DNA of 64,000 bases from Mesorhizobium sp. M2E.F.Ca.ET.219.01.1.1. Lineage in GTDB: Bacteria > Pseudomonadota > Alphaproteobacteria > Rhizobiales > Rhizobiaceae. How positions within the stretch are numbered: position 1 is the first letter of the stretch; every line of letters starts with the position of its first letter. Below are positions 33,184 through 41,317 of the stretch, one piece after another. Location: assembly GCF_004016445.2 (NCBI RefSeq), contig NZ_SADT02000001.1, positions 539,630 through 603,629 on the forward strand, read 5' to 3'. Made by a program: the position numbers and the translations under genes. The notes under the pieces were generated by a model. It did not search any database and had not been told where the DNA came from. It was given only the letters and a program-made list of their open reading frames with translations.

Positions 33184-33852
33184 TCAAAACACCAGCCGGT
33201 AGCCGAGGAACCGCTTGGAATCGATCGGGTCGTGGCCGAGCTTCTCGCGCAGCTTCTTGCGCAGCTTCGAGATGTGGCTCTCCACCACGTTCTCCTCGAC
33301 CTCCTCGTCGAAGATGCCGTAGATGGCGTTGAAGACCTGCGTCTTGGTCACGCGCCGGCCGCGGTTGCTGGCCAGATATTCCAGGATGCGCCGCTCGCGC
33401 CGTGGCAGCGGCAGCGGCTCGCCGTCGATCTCCGGATCGCGGCCATCCATGAAGATGCGCATCGAGCCGACTTCGGTGTAGGCAGCCTCTTCGGAGCCGC
33501 GGCGGCGAATGGCGGTGATGCGCGCAAGGATCTCGCGGATATGGACTGGCTTGCGGACGACATCGTCGACGCCGCTTTCGAAAAGCCGCAACGTATGTTC
33601 GAGCGAGTGATGCTCGCTGAGCGCAATGACCGGCGCGCCGGTCCGGTCGCGGATCTGGCGCGGCGATACCGCGCCCTCGCGGCAGTCGCCGATGAGAAAG
33701 GCCCTGACGGATCTGAGATCGGTGTCGGCGGCGGAACTCACCCACTCGCCGAATTCACCTGGCGCGAAACCGGCCGTGGCCACGCCCTCGCGATCGAAAA
33801 GTGAAGAGTAGCCCTCAGTCACGAGCTCTCGCTCGTCAACGATAACGATCAT
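33184..33852 (-). CDS. ftcR: Orphan OmpR-type flagellar regulator FtcR/Rem
   Basis: A 222-residue response regulator: receiver domain at residues 1-118 and an OmpR/PhoB winged-helix domain at about 125-222 ([40 protein letters not shown]). It matches FtcR of Brucella and Rem of Sinorhizobium, activators of class II flagellar genes. Asp6/Glu7, Asp56 (AFLIGD), Ser79 and Lys101 occupy the receiver-pocket positions, though the surroundings are atypical, and no sensor kinase is nearby. It probably reads signals by its own amount rather than by phosphorylation, downstream of VisNR. Likely ligand of the promoter boxes in this window. Confidence 0.92.
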   Translation of the reverse strand: MIVIVDERELVTEGYSSLFDREGVATAGFAPGEFGEWVSSAADTDLRSVRAFLIGDCREGAVSPRQIRDRTGAPVIALSEHHSLEHTLRLFESGVDDVVRKPVHIREILARITAIRRRGSEEAAYTEVGSMRIFMDGRDPEIDGEPLPLPRRERRILEYLASNRGRRVTKTQVFNAIYGIFDEEVEENVVESHISKLRKKLREKLGHDPIDSKRFLGYRLVF

Positions 33853-34074
33853 CGGCCCGCCCTCCGAATCAATTCATTTGCCCCGTGGGGAAAGGGGTAG
33901 CCGGGTCGACGAATCCTGAAAAACCATCATTTCTTGTAGCTATTTTCTTGGGAGTTTTTTTGGGAGCCGTAATAAAAGCGGTTGTGCAGGTGTATTCGCA
34001 CCCATTTTTGGCCGATGAATATTGGCGCCGGCGGACAGGCCGGCGCGGGCCGATCGGCACTCAGGAAGGAGCAA
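33853..34074. other. AT-rich intergenic region upstream of ftcR/rem
   Basis: About 220 bp between the transglycosylase stop and the ftcR start. It is markedly richer in A and T (33,920-33,990) than its surroundings, with runs such as TTTTTTT, and has a GCCGGC-ctgtcc-GCCGGC inverted repeat at 34,031-34,048 that may end the upstream transcript. The ftcR promoter should lie here; it has no copy of the flagellar box found elsewhere, fitting control by another factor such as VisNR. Confidence 0.45.
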
Positions 34075-34665
34075 CTATTGGTTGCAGAATGCGCTGGCAT
34101 TCGGCGTCCATTTGCCGAAGCCGGTGGCGACCATGTTGGCGATGACGCGGCAGACATAGACCTTCTGCGCGGGGTCGTTGTCGGGGCCGGCATGGTAGCG
34201 GGCGACCGCCATCGACCAGGTCATATGCCGGGCGTGCAGGGCGGCCAGGAAGCGTGCGGCGTAGTCGACATTCTGATGCGGGTCGAGCATGTCGTCGACG
34301 CTGCGGAAATGGTCGCCATGATAGTGCTGGTTGATCTGCATGCAGCCGAGGTCGATCAGCACCTTGCCTTCGCGGCGGGCGTTCTCGAAGGTGGCTAGCG
34401 CTTCATCCCGGCTGCGCGGAAAGATCGCTTTTCCCTCTATATTCAAAGCATTAGGCTGAAGGCTGCCTTTCTTTCCGGTCTCTGTCAGCCCGACCGCATA
34501 GAGTATGCCGGCCGGCACGCCGTAGCGATCTGCGGCGCGCAGGATCTCCGGCTCGCAGGGATTTGTAGCGGCGCTCGCGCCGCCGGCCGCCAAGCTAGAT
34601 ATACATATCGTCGCCAGCGCGCTCGCGAAGAGGCGAAGCCGGGCGAGCGAATTCCTGTGCGCCAT
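34075..34665 (-). CDS. Secreted lytic transglycosylase (SLT domain), flagellum-associated
   Basis: A 196-residue protein with a signal peptide (MAHRNSLARLRLFASALATI; cleavage near ASA|ATNPC) and a short SLT domain: GVPAGILYAVGLTETG contains the catalytic Glu, then DLGCMQINQHYHG and AVARYHAGPDN. It probably opens the peptidoglycan for the rod, the job done elsewhere by the FlgJ muramidase domain, which the FlgJ here lacks (compare SltF of Rhodobacter). Its start lies 71 bp inside the 3' end of fliK. Last gene of the fliF series. Confidence 0.88.
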   Translation of the reverse strand: MAHRNSLARLRLFASALATICISSLAAGGASAATNPCEPEILRAADRYGVPAGILYAVGLTETGKKGSLQPNALNIEGKAIFPRSRDEALATFENARREGKVLIDLGCMQINQHYHGDHFRSVDDMLDPHQNVDYAARFLAALHARHMTWSMAVARYHAGPDNDPAQKVYVCRVIANMVATGFGKWTPNASAFCNQ

Positions 34666-35953
34666 TGCCGTCGTTCCTTCCCGGTTGCCGGCCGCCGCCC
34701 GCGCCGTTGCCGCCCGAGTTCCCGGGCTGGAACGAAGGCTGGTGGCGACCTGTCGACATCGGCATGGCGCTGTTGGCGTCGGCGCGGCTCGCCGCATGCG
34801 CTGCTATCGAAGGTTGCAGGATGGTGACCTTGTCGACGTCGAAGCCGAGGCTGCGCATCGACTTGACGATGGCATCGCTGTCGGTGGTGAGACGGCGATA
34901 TGCCTCGTGCGTCTCGGGCTTCATCTCAATCGAAAGTTGCTCGCCCGATAGCCGCAAGCTGGCCGTGACCGCCCCGAGCTCCGCAGGGTGGAGCTCGATC
35001 TTGAGCACGTGTGTCGGAACGGCAACAGAATTGGTCGTCTGGGAGCCTGCCGAGGCGCTTGCGAAAGCCTGCTGAACGCCTTTGTCGGAGGCAAGCGCCT
35101 CAACCAGCGCAGATGCCGTCTGGCCGATCGGGTTTTGCGCCGGCGCAGGGAAGCTCTGCTGGCTGACGACTTCCACGCGTGTGGCGGAAGAAGATGGCTT
35201 GGCCGGTGTCTGCTGCGCGGTTGGCTGCGATTGTTGGGAGACCTTGGAGGTCGAAGCTGGCCGCCAGCCCTGCGGCGGCACAGGGCTGTCGGGCTGCGGT
35301 TCATTCCCCCGCGTCTGCAAGATTCTGGTTTCGCCGCGGCCGGGCATGTCGAGAGCCATGTCCGCCTTCACCGGCTTCTGCCCGAAGTCAGGCCCGGAAG
35401 CTTCAGCCGCCATCGAACGGGCGGATCGCGACTGCGGCTCGGCGGAATTGCCGACCGTCGCGCGCTTGCCCATGCGCAGTTGCAGCTCCAGTGCTTCGTG
35501 CTCGCTGGCGCCTTCTCCATTGGCAGCGGAATCCTTCCCGCCCGCGCCCGATGATTGCGCGAAGTGTTTCATGTCGCTCAACGCCATCAGCAACGGCAAG
35601 CGGTCCTGCAGCGGCGTGGAATCGTTGGCTTGCGCCGTGGCATCTTTGCCGGTCGTCGGCTTCGCCTCATCGGCCCGGGTGGCCGTGGTCCTCGTGGACT
35701 TTCCCGCGGCTTTCTGCGAGCCGGTTTTCCCTTGTGGATCCTGGTCCGGCTCCTGCTTGCCGTTGTCGGCCGCCGAGCGCTTTGCAAGATGCGCGTCCGG
35801 CAATACGGTCACGTGCTTGTCCTGCGGCCGATCGGGCTTTTCCGTCCCGTGCACCATCTCGCCGAAACCCTGATCCTTGTCCTTGCCGCCGGCGGCGTGC
35901 TGCCGGGGCTGGGTCGAAGCGAAGCCCGGCAGGGTCTGGTTGACGCTGGTCAT
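34595..35953 (-). CDS. fliK: Flagellar hook-length control protein FliK (formerly MotD)
   Basis: A 452-residue protein, low-complexity and Ser/Gln/Lys/Pro-rich over the first 310 residues, with a conserved C-terminal FliK domain (LKIELHPAELGAVTASLRLS, then EQLSIEMKPETHEAYRRL and LGFDVDKVTI). It measures hook length and triggers the switch of export specificity. In Sinorhizobium the equivalent gene next to motC was first named motD and later recognised as fliK. It overlaps motC by 4 bp and its end overlaps the transglycosylase gene by 71 bp. Confidence 0.9.
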   Translation of the reverse strand: MTSVNQTLPGFASTQPRQHAAGGKDKDQGFGEMVHGTEKPDRPQDKHVTVLPDAHLAKRSAADNGKQEPDQDPQGKTGSQKAAGKSTRTTATRADEAKPTTGKDATAQANDSTPLQDRLPLLMALSDMKHFAQSSGAGGKDSAANGEGASEHEALELQLRMGKRATVGNSAEPQSRSARSMAAEASGPDFGQKPVKADMALDMPGRGETRILQTRGNEPQPDSPVPPQGWRPASTSKVSQQSQPTAQQTPAKPSSSATRVEVVSQQSFPAPAQNPIGQTASALVEALASDKGVQQAFASASAGSQTTNSVAVPTHVLKIELHPAELGAVTASLRLSGEQLSIEMKPETHEAYRRLTTDSDAIVKSMRSLGFDVDKVTILQPSIAAHAASRADANSAMPMSTGRHQPSFQPGNSGGNGAGGGRQPGRNDGNGAQEFARPASPLRERAGDDMYI

Positions 35954-37431
35954 TTGGGGGCTGCTCCGAGGAGTTGGTCGATCTGGTCGAGCTGGCGGCG
36001 CGTGCTGGCCACCGCGGCGTCGATGGGGTCTTGCGCATTCGAGGCCGTCGGCGCGGAGGCCTGAACCACCGGCGCGGCGTCAGCTTGCATCGGAGCGGCG
36101 GCCGGCGTTTCATCCGTTGTCCGCGCCGGTGGCCGGGCAGAGGGCGGCGAAGCCGCGGGTGGAGTGTCCTTCGCCGGATCGCCCAACGCGACCGGCGGAT
36201 CGCCCAACGCGACCGGCGGATCGCTCGATGCGACCGGCGGATCGCTTGCCGCGACCGCTGGCTGGTCGGGCATCGCTCCTTCCACCGGAGGCAGGTCCGC
36301 ATTGGCCGGATCGGCAGAGGCCTCGGCCGCCGCGTTCGCCTCGTTTCCCTTCGCTGCGGCCGGCGCGGCTTCCGCCTTGGCGGGCGTCTTTACCGGCGCC
36401 ACCACTTCGCCCGCCACAGCCTGCGCGGCATCAAGCAGGTCGCGGTCGCTTTGCGAAAGCTTGCCGCGATCGATCTTGCCGAGCTTGGCACGCACTTCAT
36501 CGACGCTGGCCGATGTCATGGTGGAAAGGCTCGAATAGAGTTGGCTGCGCGGGTCGTCCTGGCTGCTGCCGCCGTTGCGGCCCAGTTCCGCCTTGGCCGC
36601 GGCAAAAGCCGAGAGCTCCGTCATCCCGTCGATCGCGGCGCGGCGCGCGATGCGCAGATAGATCACCTTCTCGCGCTCGGGATCCATCATCGAGGTGATG
36701 TCGGCGATCTTGTCCTGGCTGATCGCCATATGCAGCGTGATGACGCCGGAAACAAAGGCATCGGCGAACTGGCTGGCGTAAGGCGAATAGAGATAGGACG
36801 CGACATACTGGGTCGAGGCCAACGCGAAGCGGGCGGCGTCGCCCTGCGCGGCGGCGATGCCGACGGAGCGGCGAAGCGCCGCCTCCTCGACCAGCGTGCC
36901 GGGGCTGAGCAAACGCGCCTCGTCCAGCAGGGCAAGCGCCTGGGCAGGGTCATCGGCCGCAAGCAGCGAACCCTTGACCAGCGCCAGAAAGGCGCCGATG
37001 TCCGGGGGCACGCTCATCGGATCGATAGGCTTCAGCATTTCGATCGCATTGGCCGGCCGGCCGTTCAGATAGGCGACGACGCCCTTGGCGATGGCGAGGC
37101 TTTGCGGGTCGACCGACGCGCGCGAAGCCGCCGCCGCGACCGTCACCGGATTGCCGCCGCTCATGCCGTAGACCAGCAAGGCGCGGAAATTCTTCGGCTC
37201 CTTGAAATCCTCGGCGTTGGCATCGCGCATCCGGGCGTCGATCATTTCGAGGAGCTTCGCCTGCATCGGCAGAGCGGCATGATCACCGCCGGCAATGCGG
37301 TCCTGGATCAGCTGCAGCGAACGCACCAGCTGATAAGGCTGCAGCGCGTCCTGTGCCAAGGCCGCCGGTGGCGACCCCGCCGCAAGCGATAGCAGCGCGA
37401 TCGCGCCGCCGATGACGCTCCTGCCCTTCAT
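35950..37431 (-). CDS. motC: Periplasmic motor protein MotC
   Basis: A 493-residue rhizobial MotC with a signal peptide (residues 1-26, ending PPAALAQ|D). The body is helical and repeat-like; MotC is a periplasmic protein needed to stabilise or open the MotA/MotB stator in rhizobia. Residues about 390-420 are a degenerate tandem repeat, DPPVALG/ASS, encoded by four 21-bp units. The last 70 residues are Pro/Ala-rich with a final helix (DAAVASTRRQLDQIDQLLG). It overlaps both motB and fliK by 4 bp, so the three are coupled. Confidence 0.93.
   Translation of the reverse strand: MKGRSVIGGAIALLSLAAGSPPAALAQDALQPYQLVRSLQLIQDRIAGGDHAALPMQAKLLEMIDARMRDANAEDFKEPKNFRALLVYGMSGGNPVTVAAAASRASVDPQSLAIAKGVVAYLNGRPANAIEMLKPIDPMSVPPDIGAFLALVKGSLLAADDPAQALALLDEARLLSPGTLVEEAALRRSVGIAAAQGDAARFALASTQYVASYLYSPYASQFADAFVSGVITLHMAISQDKIADITSMMDPEREKVIYLRIARRAAIDGMTELSAFAAAKAELGRNGGSSQDDPRSQLYSSLSTMTSASVDEVRAKLGKIDRGKLSQSDRDLLDAAQAVAGEVVAPVKTPAKAEAAPAAAKGNEANAAAEASADPANADLPPVEGAMPDQPAVAASDPPVASSDPPVALGDPPVALGDPAKDTPPAASPPSARPPARTTDETPAAAPMQADAAPVVQASAPTASNAQDPIDAAVASTRRQLDQIDQLLGAAPK
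36176..36259. repeat. Four tandem 21-bp repeats inside motC
   Basis: Four copies of a 21-bp unit starting GGATCG and ending GCGACCGGC or a close variant lie at 36176, 36197, 36218 and 36239. The first two are identical, the others diverge slightly. They encode a seven-residue DPPVALG-type repeat in a Pro-rich linker of MotC. Copy number could vary between strains by slippage without shifting the frame. Confidence 0.9.
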
Positions 37432-38846
37432 CCGCCGGCCGTCATCAGGATTTCGATGCGGCGGTTCGCGGCCGCCATCGGATCGGAGGCGATCTTGGGC
37501 TGCCGGTCGGCGAAGCCCGCGACCTCGGTGATGCGGCTTTCGTCGACGCCGCCGCGTACCAGCATGTAGTAGGCCGCATGGGCACGCGCGGTGGACAGCC
37601 GCCAGTTGTCGTAGGTGTCGCTGCGGAACGGCCGCGCGTCGGTGTGGCCGCTGATGGTGATGGTGCCCTTCTTCTCGTTGATGATGTGGCCGATCTTTTC
37701 CATCGCCAGCACCAGCTCGCGGCGCGGCATAGCCGAGCCGATCTCGAACATGCCGAAATCGAGCTGGTCGGTGATCGAAATGACGACGCCCTTGTCGGTA
37801 GCCTCGACCGAGACGCCGTCGGCGAGCTTCTCGCCCGGCAGGAATGCCTTGGCGAGTTCCTTCTTGATGTCCGCGGCTTGCTGGAGGGCGGCCTTGCTTG
37901 GCGCCTTGTCGCCCTTGTCGGCGGTCTGATCGGGTTCAGTTTTCTCGGCCGTCGTCGCTTCGGCCTTGGCGTTGCCGGACGCGGCCTCGCGCTTGTCGGT
38001 TTCGGCTTTCCCGCCTTGTGCTTTCTCGGTCTTGTTGCCTTCACCCGACGGCTTCTCGGCCTCGGCCTGCGCGGCTTTCTGCCCGCTCCTGGCTTCGGTT
38101 TTTTCCGAGGTTGCCAGCGGCTCCAGCGGCGCGGCCGTCAGCGGAGGGGCCGCCGGAACGGCCTTCACCTTCGGCACCGCGGCCGTTGCGACCTTCTCGC
38201 CGGGCTTGGCCGGGTCGCCCTCGATCCTGGCGCGTTCGGCCGTGGCCTCGGCGCCTGGGGCCGCCACCTGCTGCGACCAGAAATCGGGCGCGAAGGGGTC
38301 GCGATAGGATTCACCGCCGGAAGCGCCGGTCGCCGGGCCGGCCGTCTGGGCGCCGCCTTCGCCCTTGGCGCTGACGTTCTGCAGCACCCCGGTATCGGCG
38401 GCGATTTCCGCCAGCACCGCATAGGGATCGGCAAACAGCTTTTCGTCGGACAGCTGGGCATCCTGCGCGCCGGTCTTGGTCTGCCGGCGTTCGGACGAGC
38501 CGGCGCCGCCCTTGCCGTCCTCGCCCGCTTTGGTCGCGCCCTGCTGCGGATTGTCCGCGGTCAATCCGACCTTGCTCGGGCCGTCGCCGAGGTCCTCGAG
38601 GCCCTTGCGGCTGGAATTGCGGTCGATCAGCTCGACCGGATTGAAGTAGCTGGCGACGGCCGCCTTGGTCTGCTCGTTGGCGGCGTTGATCAGCCACATG
38701 ACGAGGAAGAAGCACATCATCGCCGTCATGAAATCAGCGAAGGCGATCTTCCACACGCCACCATGGTGATCATCGTCATGCCCGTCTTGATTGCGCTTGA
38801 CGATGATGATCTCGTGCCGGAGTTCGGCATGGTCGATGGCGCTCAT
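37428..38846 (-). CDS. motB: Flagellar motor stator protein MotB
   Basis: A 472-residue stator subunit. The single N-terminal membrane helix contains the proton-binding Asp38 (IAFADFMTAMMCFFLVMWL). The C-terminal OmpA-like peptidoglycan-binding domain (from about residue 340) shows TISGHTDARPF, DNWRLSTARA and AANRRIEILM. Between them lies a 200-residue Ala/Lys/Glu/Pro-rich linker, long compared with E. coli MotB but usual in rhizobia. Start at 38846 overlaps the FliH-like stop by 4 bp. Its partner motA is far away, at 54,485 on the other strand. Confidence 0.95.
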   Translation of the reverse strand: MSAIDHAELRHEIIIVKRNQDGHDDDHHGGVWKIAFADFMTAMMCFFLVMWLINAANEQTKAAVASYFNPVELIDRNSSRKGLEDLGDGPSKVGLTADNPQQGATKAGEDGKGGAGSSERRQTKTGAQDAQLSDEKLFADPYAVLAEIAADTGVLQNVSAKGEGGAQTAGPATGASGGESYRDPFAPDFWSQQVAAPGAEATAERARIEGDPAKPGEKVATAAVPKVKAVPAAPPLTAAPLEPLATSEKTEARSGQKAAQAEAEKPSGEGNKTEKAQGGKAETDKREAASGNAKAEATTAEKTEPDQTADKGDKAPSKAALQQAADIKKELAKAFLPGEKLADGVSVEATDKGVVISITDQLDFGMFEIGSAMPRRELVLAMEKIGHIINEKKGTITISGHTDARPFRSDTYDNWRLSTARAHAAYYMLVRGGVDESRITEVAGFADRQPKIASDPMAAANRRIEILMTAGG

Positions 38847-39478
38847 GACAGAACCTCGGACAAGGACGCAGACCACTCGGCGATACGCGTCTCGAACACC
38901 GTTTCGTCGATGCTGACGGTCAGGTCGAAGCCCGGCGCCTCGGCGAAGTCGAGATTCGCGGCGCGGGATCCAAGCGCCGCCTTCAGGGGCTCGAACAGCG
39001 AAAGGGGTCCCCGAACACCGATCCGGACGGCTTCGTTGTCGGCGACCGCGGCGCCGATGGCGCGTGAAAGGGCCTGCAGCGAACGTTCCTGCAGGTCGTC
39101 GCTGAGAAGGCCGCCGATGACGCGGGCAACAGTCGAGCCGGTAAGCTCGGCAACGCGCTGCTCCATGGCCTCGATGCGCGTGGCGACAGCGGCGCCGAGG
39201 TCGCCGCCGAAGCTTTCCAGAAAGGCTCTCGCGGCATCGTCGCTGGCCTGGCGCTCGGCGTCGAGCGCGGCCTGATGGGCAAGCGCGAGGCGCGCCTCGA
39301 GCGTGGCCTCCGCGTCGGCCACCGCCTCGGCGATCAGCGCGCCGATATCGGCCTGCGGGGCCTGTGCGGCCGGCGCGGCTGGCATATGTCCGGCGTCGCG
39401 CGGGGTCGCGGCGTGGCTGGCATGCGGGGCCTGCGAGCCGAAATCGGGCAGGAGATCGAAGAGGGCTGCCGAGACCAT
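38843..39478 (-). CDS. FliH-like ATPase regulator
   Basis: A 211-residue soluble protein: an Ala/Pro-rich N terminus, a long Ala-rich helix (about residues 43-110, EAVADAEATLEARLALAHQ) and a C-terminal alpha/beta domain (AVRIGVRGPLSLFEPLKAAL, then FDLTVSIDETVFETRIAEW) that follows the FliH/SctL plan. FliH binds and restrains the export ATPase FliI. Position between fliF and motB is that of fliH in many clusters. Sequence similarity is moderate, so I call it FliH-like; the fit of the C-terminal domain is good. Confidence 0.72.
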   Translation of the reverse strand: MVSAALFDLLPDFGSQAPHASHAATPRDAGHMPAAPAAQAPQADIGALIAEAVADAEATLEARLALAHQAALDAERQASDDAARAFLESFGGDLGAAVATRIEAMEQRVAELTGSTVARVIGGLLSDDLQERSLQALSRAIGAAVADNEAVRIGVRGPLSLFEPLKAALGSRAANLDFAEAPGFDLTVSIDETVFETRIAEWSASLSEVLS

Positions 39479-39481
39479 GGC

Positions 39482-41140
39482 CTAACCCACGGCTTCCGGG
39501 GCGGCCGCCCATTTGCGCAGAATCTGCGCGGTGCGCTCCTCATTGAGGTCGACCATGCGGGCAAGCCGCTCCTGCGGCGCCGGCCGGATCTTCTGGCGCA
39601 GATCATCGAGCGGGGTTGCGCCGGCGCGCGCCCCGGGCAGGGGGCCGGCCGGGGTCTCGGCGGTGATCGCGGCAACCGGCGCGTCTGGCGTCGGCAGCGA
39701 GCGTTGCACGTCGTCGAAGCTTGGGCCGGCAATGGCCGCGGGCTTTGCCGATGCCGTCAGCGCGGTGGCCATCGGCTTCAGGCCGAAGAAGGCAACCAGG
39801 AAAACGACGACAATGAAGGCGCCGGCATTGATGAGCGTGCCGGTATAGGTGCCGATCGAGGCGAGGATGCCAGGCTGGTCGATCGGCTCGCCGTCGAGGC
39901 CGTTGATGAACTCGACCGCCGACACATCGATGACGTCGCCGCGCTTGTCGTCGAAGCCGGTCGCCGAGGCCACCATCTTCTGGATATCGGCGACGCGCTT
40001 GGCGATCTGCTCCGGCGTGGCGTCCTTGCCAAGGATGGTCTTCAGGCGATCCTGGTTGACGACCACCGCGATCGACATCTTGTTGACAGTGTAGCCGTTG
40101 GAGACGGTGGCGATCTTCTTCGAGTTGATCTCGTAGTTGGTGATCTCTTCCTTGCGATCGTTCTGCGAGGAGGATTGCGGTCCCTCCGTGCTGGTGGTCT
40201 GCGTCTCGGGCAGATTCTGCTCGACACTGGTCGGGGTCGAGGCCTGCTTCTGGTTGCTGGCCTCGTTGGTCTTCACCGACTGCACCGAACGCTCGACGCG
40301 CGAGTTCGGATCGAAGATCGTTTCCTCGGTCTGGCGGCTGTCGGTGTTGACGTCGGCCTTGACGCTGGCGCGGAAATTGTCGGGGCCGAGATAAGGGGTG
40401 AGCGCACGGCGGATGTTGTCGCCGATCTGCGCCTCGACCGTCTGCTCGACGCCCAGCGTGCGTGCGGCGCTCGTGTTGGAAGGATCGTCGCCGGCGGCCA
40501 GCAGATTGCCGTTGGAATCGAGCACGGTGACCTTGTCGGCCGAGAGGCCGGGAACCGCCGCCGCAACCAGGTGGCGGATCGACATGGCGCTCTTCTCGGC
40601 ATCGTTGCCGGCGTAGCGGATCACCACCGAAGCGGAAGGCTGCTGCTCGTCGCGCCGGAAATTGGCGCGCTCGGACATGACGATATGGACGCGCGCGGCC
40701 TTGACGCCGGAAATCGACTGGATCGTGCGCGCGATCTCGCCTTCCAGCGCGCGCACACGGGTGATCTGCTGCATGAAGGAGGTGAGGCCGAGCGAGCCGA
40801 CATTGTCGAACAGCTCGTAGCCGGCGTTGGCGCTGGTCGGCAGGCCTTTCTCGGCAAGCAGCATGCGCGCCTGCGCGGTGGTGCCGGCAGGCACCAGCAC
40901 CGAGGTTCCGTCGGAGCCGACATCGAAGCCGATGCCGGCATCGGCCAGCACCAGGCCGATCTGGTTCACGTCGGAACGCTCGAGGCCGACATAGAGCGTC
41001 TCATAGGCCGGGCGATTGAGATAGACGGAGGCGATGCCGATGACGGCCATGACCAGGACCGCGATGCCACCCATGAGCGCCAGACGCCTCACGCCGAAGC
41101 TCTTGAAATTCGCGATGATGCTCTGGATCTGTTCCGGCAC
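39482..41140 (-). CDS. fliF: Flagellar MS-ring protein FliF
   Basis: A 552-residue MS-ring protein starting with GTG at 41140. It has a first membrane helix at about residues 22-44, secretin-like ring-building domains (VYLNRPAYETLYVGLERSDV, EGEIARTIQSISGVKAARVH) and a second helix near residue 440. The C-terminal FliG-binding end is RLARMVDLNEERTAQILRKW. First gene of the fliF-fliH-motB-motC-fliK-transglycosylase unit, with a flagellar promoter box 35 bp upstream. In Brucella FtcR was shown to bind the fliF promoter region. Confidence 0.97.
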   Translation of the reverse strand: MPEQIQSIIANFKSFGVRRLALMGGIAVLVMAVIGIASVYLNRPAYETLYVGLERSDVNQIGLVLADAGIGFDVGSDGTSVLVPAGTTAQARMLLAEKGLPTSANAGYELFDNVGSLGLTSFMQQITRVRALEGEIARTIQSISGVKAARVHIVMSERANFRRDEQQPSASVVIRYAGNDAEKSAMSIRHLVAAAVPGLSADKVTVLDSNGNLLAAGDDPSNTSAARTLGVEQTVEAQIGDNIRRALTPYLGPDNFRASVKADVNTDSRQTEETIFDPNSRVERSVQSVKTNEASNQKQASTPTSVEQNLPETQTTSTEGPQSSSQNDRKEEITNYEINSKKIATVSNGYTVNKMSIAVVVNQDRLKTILGKDATPEQIAKRVADIQKMVASATGFDDKRGDVIDVSAVEFINGLDGEPIDQPGILASIGTYTGTLINAGAFIVVVFLVAFFGLKPMATALTASAKPAAIAGPSFDDVQRSLPTPDAPVAAITAETPAGPLPGARAGATPLDDLRQKIRPAPQERLARMVDLNEERTAQILRKWAAAPEAVG

Positions 41141-41174
41141 GATTCAACGGCTCCCAGCACGACTGTCCGCCGGA

Positions 41175-41198
41175 AGACTAGACCGTGAAGCTTGTGCG
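41175..41198 (-). promoter_or_regulatory. Flagellar promoter box upstream of fliF
   Basis: Minus strand: CCTCGCACAAG (box CGCACAAG, 41191-41198), 10 bp, then TAGTCT (41175-41180), 34 bp before the GTG of fliF. The -10-like hexamer is identical to that of flgB. Confidence 0.6.
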
Positions 41199-41260
41199 AG
41201 GATGATAGGGTGTGCTGCCGAGGAACCAGAAAACTACCGAACCGCCGGGTTTTTCCGACC

Positions 41261-41300
41261 AACGAAAAAGGCCGCGCCCGAAGCGCGGCCCTTTTTCGTT
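41261..41300. terminator. Rho-independent terminator after the first flagellin gene
   Basis: AACGAAAAAGGCCGCGC and GCGCGGCCCTTTTTCGTT pair over nearly the whole length around CCGAA, giving a strong GC stem flanked by A and T runs. It stops the minus-strand flagellin transcript before fliF and could also work in the other direction. Confidence 0.9.
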
Positions 41301-41317
41301 GATCGGGGTTGGTTGGC

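Noticed and set aside
33885..34145. Possible small membrane protein on the plus strand in the gap upstream of ftcR
   Set aside because: A hydrophobic stretch arises from the AT-rich spacer; no ribosome site, and the end overlaps the transglycosylase gene.
36176..36259. Regular repeats considered as a CRISPR-like array
   Set aside because: Units are contiguous 21-bp tandem copies inside the motC reading frame, with no spacers.
39275..41188. Plus-strand open frame of over 600 codons opposite fliF and the fliH-like gene
   Set aside because: Antisense shadow of high-GC coding sequence; no domain, and fliF is certain.
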